From Magnetovibrio sp. (lineage in GTDB: Bacteria > Pseudomonadota > Alphaproteobacteria > Rhodospirillales > Magnetovibrionaceae), in the NCBI GenBank assembly GCA_016763255.1, contig JAESUA010000047.1, positions 1-7,871 of the forward strand: DNA of 7,871 bases, in the 5' to 3' direction. The notes beneath the pieces are model-generated. The model saw nothing but the letters and a program-made list of their open reading frames with translations. It ran no database searches and was not told where the DNA came from. The translations under genes and the position numbers were made by a program. Shown here piece after piece: positions 4,602 through 7,871 of the stretch. How positions within the stretch are numbered: the stretch's first letter is position 1; each line of letters begins with the position of its first letter.

Positions 4602-5336
4602 ATGGCCGAAATATCAGGTTTTGTTTTGGCAGATATCATAACACCTTCATTTTCGACAATTTCCACAGCCGCACAAGGTCTGCGCGCGTTGGGCGGCGGT
4701 TCAACGCGACTGAAACCAAGCACAAATTCTCTCGACAAAAGTCTCACCTCTTCATCCTTTGCCAGCCATCGGGTTTTGATCGCCAGGGAATTTGTCCCCG
4801 CCCTCCTCGCGGCTTCGGTTTTCATCGGCGACAACATCATTGGCATGTTGAAAAGCCTAGCTAAAACCATTGAATTGGCTGGTTCGGCGCTCACTTGGAC
4901 GGATGCCAATGTTTATGTCGCTTCCGGCACTCGATTAAGCGTCGGCAATCTTTCCGCTGACGTGAAACGCACTTTGGGCCGATTGGCAGAACTGGTCGCC
5001 AAGGCCGAGGTCAACAACGGCAACATTTTGTCGAGCACCTCAAGAGACCTGAGCCTTCAGACCTCGGCCTACGGTGGCAAAATCAACATCACCCCACAGG
5101 CCTTGGATCTTGCCGCATTGGGCTTGGAAAATTTAAATCTGCACTCACCCGAAGGCGTTAAAGACGCCGTCCGCCGTTTCAAAACCGCCGTTGTGACGGC
5201 AACCCAAAGGGTTGAAAACCTCCGCATTTTAGACCGCGCCCTTAACGGCACCGGTTCTCAGGCAAGTGCCCTCAACGGCTTAAGAGCCAGCGGGCTTTCA
5301 GAATTGCGCGGCGTGTTGGTCAACGTCTTGGCTTAA
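4602..5336 (+). CDS. Hypothetical protein, possibly flagellin-like
   Basis: A 244-residue protein and the only clear plus-strand gene. I do not recognise a family with confidence. It has a Ser/Thr/Ala-rich N-terminus and a hydrophobic stretch near 65-82. A helical segment follows at about 118-138 (SADVKRTLGRLAELVAKAEV), then STSRDLSLQTSAYGGKINITPQALDL (144-170). A long C-terminal helix runs at about 184-213 (GVKDAVRRFKTAVVTATQRVENLRILDRALNG). The NITPQALDLAALGLENLNL plus long final helix pattern recalls flagellin C-terminal regions, but no diagnostic motif is present, so this is only a suggestion. There is no signal peptide and no cysteine. ATG 4602 is the first ATG in its frame but has no clear Shine-Dalgarno. 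The gene is divergent from copZ, and its stop overlaps that of the convergent deacetylase gene. Confidence 0.65.
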   Translation: MAEISGFVLADIITPSFSTISTAAQGLRALGGGSTRLKPSTNSLDKSLTSSSFASHRVLIAREFVPALLAASVFIGDNIIGMLKSLAKTIELAGSALTWTDANVYVASGTRLSVGNLSADVKRTLGRLAELVAKAEVNNGNILSSTSRDLSLQTSAYGGKINITPQALDLAALGLENLNLHSPEGVKDAVRRFKTAVVTATQRVENLRILDRALNGTGSQASALNGLRASGLSELRGVLVNVLA

Positions 5337-6694
5337 TCCGCTTGTCCACTTGCATGGCGTTTGAGGCGGTTTTTAAGCACCGTGGTCACCGGCACAATGA
5401 CAATGCCACGTTGCTGAACGTCAAGCATCCAGGTTTTCAAGACTTCGATGGTGGCATCACGTGGATGGCCGATGGCGATGGCTTGGCCGTGTTTGCGCGC
5501 CAGCCTTTCGACTTCACCCAGTTGTTTTAAAACCTTTGCAGGCACGTTGTCGTTGTCGAGGAACACGTTGCGTTCCAACATTGGCATGCCCAGTTCACGC
5601 GCAATTTTTGGCCCCACCGTGCGTCCCGACGTGCGGCTGTCGAGGAAAAACAAACCGCGTTTGTTGATTTCTTCCAACACCGCGCGCATGCCGGGTTCGT
5701 CCTCGGTAAAGCGGCTGCCCATATGATTGTTGACACCGACAAAACCTTCGAAGCGATCCATGCCCCAATTGGCCAGCGCGCGGATTTCAGTGGCCGGCAT
5801 GGCACGCAGCAAAACATTGGGACCGGCATCAATTTGGGCGTTGGAAGGTTCCATCGACATATGCAGCATCAATTCATGGCCTTGGCTGCGGGCGGCCTGG
5901 GTTTGGCGGGGCAAATCGTCGGCATAGCTCATGAACGAAAGGGTCAACGGCCCTGGCACATCGCGCCACATGCGTTGCGAACGTTTACGATCGACCCCCA
6001 TATCATCAATGACGATGGCAATTATCGGCGCACCTAAGGGCACATCCACGGGCGGCGTAAACGCCAAAGCATTTTGCATCCACAAGGGCTGAGGGCCGCT
6101 GGGTGGCGCAGGCTCTAGCCGCTCTGCCGGCTCGGGAATTTTAGCCACTTGGTCTTGCTGAACGTCCAACACCTTATCAGGTTTGGGCTCAAGTTTGGGC
6201 TCAGGTGCCGGTTCATACACCTCTTCAAGTGCCTTTTCCTCATAGGCGCGTTTGTCTGTCGCGCCATTGGGCTCGGGCAAGATGACACCACGCAAACTAT
6301 GGGTTTTCTGGATCACCCCGGATGGCGGCGAGATTTGGTTGGTGAGTTGGGGCAGCGATTGAGAGTTGCCACCAAACAGAGATTTTGCCCCCCAATATCC
6401 ACCGCCGACGGCAAGGCCCAAGACACTTATAAAGACAATCGTGGGCAGCACCGGCAATTCGAGATCGAGTTTGGAGACCCGAAAGGTCAGTGCCGCGCCG
6501 CTGTTCCATGGTTTTTTCAGCCAATCAAAACGAGCCGACGCCTTGCGCGCCAGATGTTTGGCGGCGGTGCGCTTGGCATGGACCTGCGCCTGTGAAGCCA
6601 CATGTGCCTGGTCGCGACCCGCTTTGGCCTTACGTTGCGGCTTACCCCGGCGCGTTGGGCTTTGCACTTGAGATTTGCTCAATTTGCGGGTCAC
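5333..6694 (-). CDS. Divergent polysaccharide deacetylase (YibQ family) with N-terminal membrane anchor
   Basis: A 453-residue protein. The N-terminus is very basic (1-62, Lys/Arg/Gln-rich, cytoplasmic). One membrane helix lies at about 82-101, then a Pro/Glu-rich linker at about 120-205 (EPAPEPKLEPKPD). The periplasmic catalytic domain is at about 222-445. Family motifs are IAIVIDDMG (225-233), LMLHMSMEP (275-283), GVNNHMGSRFT (320-330), FLDSRTS (350-356) and AIGHPRD (407-413). The Asp and His residues in these motifs would form the metal site of the NodB-like deacetylase fold. The substrate is unknown; family members are often linked to envelope or septal peptidoglycan metabolism. The start is GTG 6694, with GGAAG six bases upstream. 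The TAA stop overlaps the stop of the convergent 4602-5336 gene. It lies 73 bases downstream of cueR on the same strand, so read-through from copA-cueR is possible. Confidence 0.88.
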   Translation of the reverse strand: MTRKLSKSQVQSPTRRGKPQRKAKAGRDQAHVASQAQVHAKRTAAKHLARKASARFDWLKKPWNSGAALTFRVSKLDLELPVLPTIVFISVLGLAVGGGYWGAKSLFGGNSQSLPQLTNQISPPSGVIQKTHSLRGVILPEPNGATDKRAYEEKALEEVYEPAPEPKLEPKPDKVLDVQQDQVAKIPEPAERLEPAPPSGPQPLWMQNALAFTPPVDVPLGAPIIAIVIDDMGVDRKRSQRMWRDVPGPLTLSFMSYADDLPRQTQAARSQGHELMLHMSMEPSNAQIDAGPNVLLRAMPATEIRALANWGMDRFEGFVGVNNHMGSRFTEDEPGMRAVLEEINKRGLFFLDSRTSGRTVGPKIARELGMPMLERNVFLDNDNVPAKVLKQLGEVERLARKHGQAIAIGHPRDATIEVLKTWMLDVQQRGIVIVPVTTVLKNRLKRHASGQAD

Positions 6695-6767
6695 GAAACA
6701 CTTCCGGCTGCGACGTTTAAGTTAATGACGAATCAAGTCGGTAGCCTCCTACGCCAAGCCCTATCCG

Positions 6768-7181
6768 TCAATCATCACCATCACTTAAGAAAGATTCGCC
6801 CGCCAAGCCTTCAAGAATGGGGCAGTCGGGACGATCATCGCCATGACAGCACACTGTGAGGTTTTTCAGCGTATCGCGAATGCTTTGCAATTCTTGAATG
6901 CGGATCTCGATGTCTTCAATGTGCTTCAACGCCACGGCCTTCACATCGCCGCTGACGCGCTGCTTATCGCGCCATAAATCCAGCAAATTGGCCACATCAT
7001 TGACCGAAAAGCCCAAGTTGCGCGAACGTTTGATGAAGCGCAACGTCTGCACATCGTTACCCGAATAGTCGCGATAGCCATTGTTGCTGCGTGCAGCCTT
7101 GGGGATCAATTCGATCGATTCGTAATAACGGATGGTTTTTGCCGACACATCCGAGAGTTTTGCCACTTGTCCAATGTTCAT
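6768..7181 (-). CDS. cueR: Copper-responsive MerR-family regulator CueR
   Basis: A 137-residue transcription factor. The N-terminal winged helix-turn-helix is MNIGQVAKLSDVSAKTIRYYESIELIPKAARSNNGYRDYS (1-40), followed by the family segment LRFIKRSRNLGFS (47-59) and a long dimerisation helix at about 78-108. The metal loop has C112 and C120 in CCHGDDRPDCPI. These match in number and spacing the Cu(I) ligands of E. coli CueR, as does S77, which marks monovalent-metal regulators. An extra cysteine (C111) precedes the first ligand. ATG 7181 is chosen over the longer frame because AGGAG lies 7 bases upstream and MNIGQVAK is the standard start. Its ATG overlaps the copA stop (ATGA), implying translational coupling. 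Its predicted target is the promoter at 4525-4555. Confidence 0.95.
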   Translation of the reverse strand: MNIGQVAKLSDVSAKTIRYYESIELIPKAARSNNGYRDYSGNDVQTLRFIKRSRNLGFSVNDVANLLDLWRDKQRVSGDVKAVALKHIEDIEIRIQELQSIRDTLKNLTVCCHGDDRPDCPILEGLAGESFLSDGDD

Positions 7182-7871
7182 GATCGATCTCCTATTTTCC
7201 AGCGTTTCAGCAGCAACGAACTGGTCACCACCGAGACACTGCTCATGGCCATGGCGGCACCCGCAATGGCCGGACTTAAAAAGCCACCCGCCGCCAAGGG
7301 CAACGCAATGACATTGTAAATAAAGGCCCAAAACAGATTTTGACGAATTTTTGAAACCGTTGCGCGCGATATATCCAAGGCCCCCGCGACCAATTCCGGC
7401 GCACCACGCATCAAGGTGATGCCCGCCGTATGCATGGCCACATCGGTGCCGGTGCCCATGGCGATGCCGACATCGGCTTGGGCCAGCGCGGGCGCATCAT
7501 TAACCCCATCACCAACCATGGCAACATTGTGACCTTCGCTTTGCAAACGTTCGACCTCACCGGCCTTGCCATCTGGCAACACCTCGGCAATGACATCCGT
7601 CAGGCCAAGTTTTTGCGCCATGGCTTGGGCGGTGCGCGAATTGTCGCCGGTCAGCATCACCGTGCGGATGTTCATGGCCGCCAATCCGGCAATGGCCGCT
7701 TTGGCGGTTTCTTTGGCCACATCGCCAACCGCGATATAACCTTGCAGCCCCGTATTTTTGTCAGCCACCCACACCACGGTATTGCCCTGGGTTTCCAGGT
7801 CTTGTGCCATGGTTTCATGATCCGTCGTGGCGATGGCGTTATCACTCATCAAGGCACGGTTGCCTATCAAA
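7178..7871 (-). CDS. copA: Copper-translocating P1B-type ATPase CopA, C-terminal part
   Basis: Partial: the 5' part lies beyond the right edge, and about 230 C-terminal residues are visible. It contains the end of the nucleotide-binding domain (LIGNRALM), the P-domain motifs MLTGDN (72-77) and MVGDGVNDAPALAQADVGIAMGTGTDVA (118-145), and the last two transmembrane helices. Helix 7 carries the Y-N pair (185-186, in NLFWAFIYNVIALPLAAG). Helix 8 carries M207 and S211 in AMAMSSVSVVTSSLLL. These are Cu(I) site residues of P1B-1 ATPases. The enzyme exports Cu(I) from cytoplasm to periplasm at the cost of ATP and likely receives copper from CopZ. The aspartyl-phosphate site and metal-binding N-terminus are outside the window. 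The stop overlaps the cueR start. Confidence 0.95.
   Translation of the reverse strand, partial: LIGNRALMSDNAIATTDHETMAQDLETQGNTVVWVADKNTGLQGYIAVGDVAKETAKAAIAGLAAMNIRTVMLTGDNSRTAQAMAQKLGLTDVIAEVLPDGKAGEVERLQSEGHNVAMVGDGVNDAPALAQADVGIAMGTGTDVAMHTAGITLMRGAPELVAGALDISRATVSKIRQNLFWAFIYNVIALPLAAGGFLSPAIAGAAMAMSSVSVVTSSLLLKRWKIGDRS

Noticed and set aside
6768..7331. Longer reading frame for the regulator, starting at 7331.
   Set aside because: The extra 50 residues overlap the copA coding region and are unlike any MerR N-terminus; the ATG at 7181 has a good ribosome site and the canonical MNIGQVAK start.

Overview
The window reads as chromosomal DNA of an alphaproteobacterium, probably a Rhodospirillales-type organism. 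This rests on moderately GC-rich coding sequence, a short alphaproteobacterial-style conserved protein beginning MPLARKKPKGK, and the style of the copper and envelope genes. The species cannot be fixed from this sequence. Nearly all genes lie on the minus strand; the one clear plus-strand gene is at 4602-5336.

Left part (1-1550): a glycine-zipper protein with a degenerate peptidoglycan-binding-like segment that looks 5'-truncated (94-639), a 78-residue conserved basic protein (735-971), and a cold-shock protein (1252-1461) with a strong intrinsic terminator. A roughly 550-base non-coding, AT-rich stretch follows. It holds a second copy of a dyad-containing element also found at 678-710, and a perfect 13-bp-stem terminator at 1906-1936.

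Middle (1906-2918): a compact, AT-rich two-gene cassette, read right to left. It encodes a small three-helix membrane protein (2452-2871) and then a ThsB/DUF1863-type TIR-like protein (2014-2427). The TIR protein belongs to the family that supplies the sensor/signal-producing enzyme of Thoeris anti-phage defence, but the usual ThsA effector is absent. A 139-residue membrane protein sits in its place, which makes this the best candidate for an under-described system here. The 5' end of the membrane gene carries a tandem 28-bp duplication that copies its start-codon region and creates a 14-codon upstream ORF overlapping the real start.

Right part (2966-7871): copper homeostasis. A copZ-type chaperone, a periplasmic CPYC thioredoxin-like protein and a short TolC-like periplasmic protein form a minus-strand operon. 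Upstream is a textbook CueR promoter (TTGACC, 19-bp spacer containing the dyad, TAGTTT). At the right edge, the C-terminal part of a CopA-type Cu(I) ATPase runs into cueR with an ATGA stop/start overlap. The regulator for the copZ operon is therefore encoded about 2.2 kb away. Between the two copper modules are an unrecognised, possibly flagellin-like protein (plus strand) and a divergent polysaccharide deacetylase of the YibQ type (minus strand). These two genes converge with overlapping stop codons.
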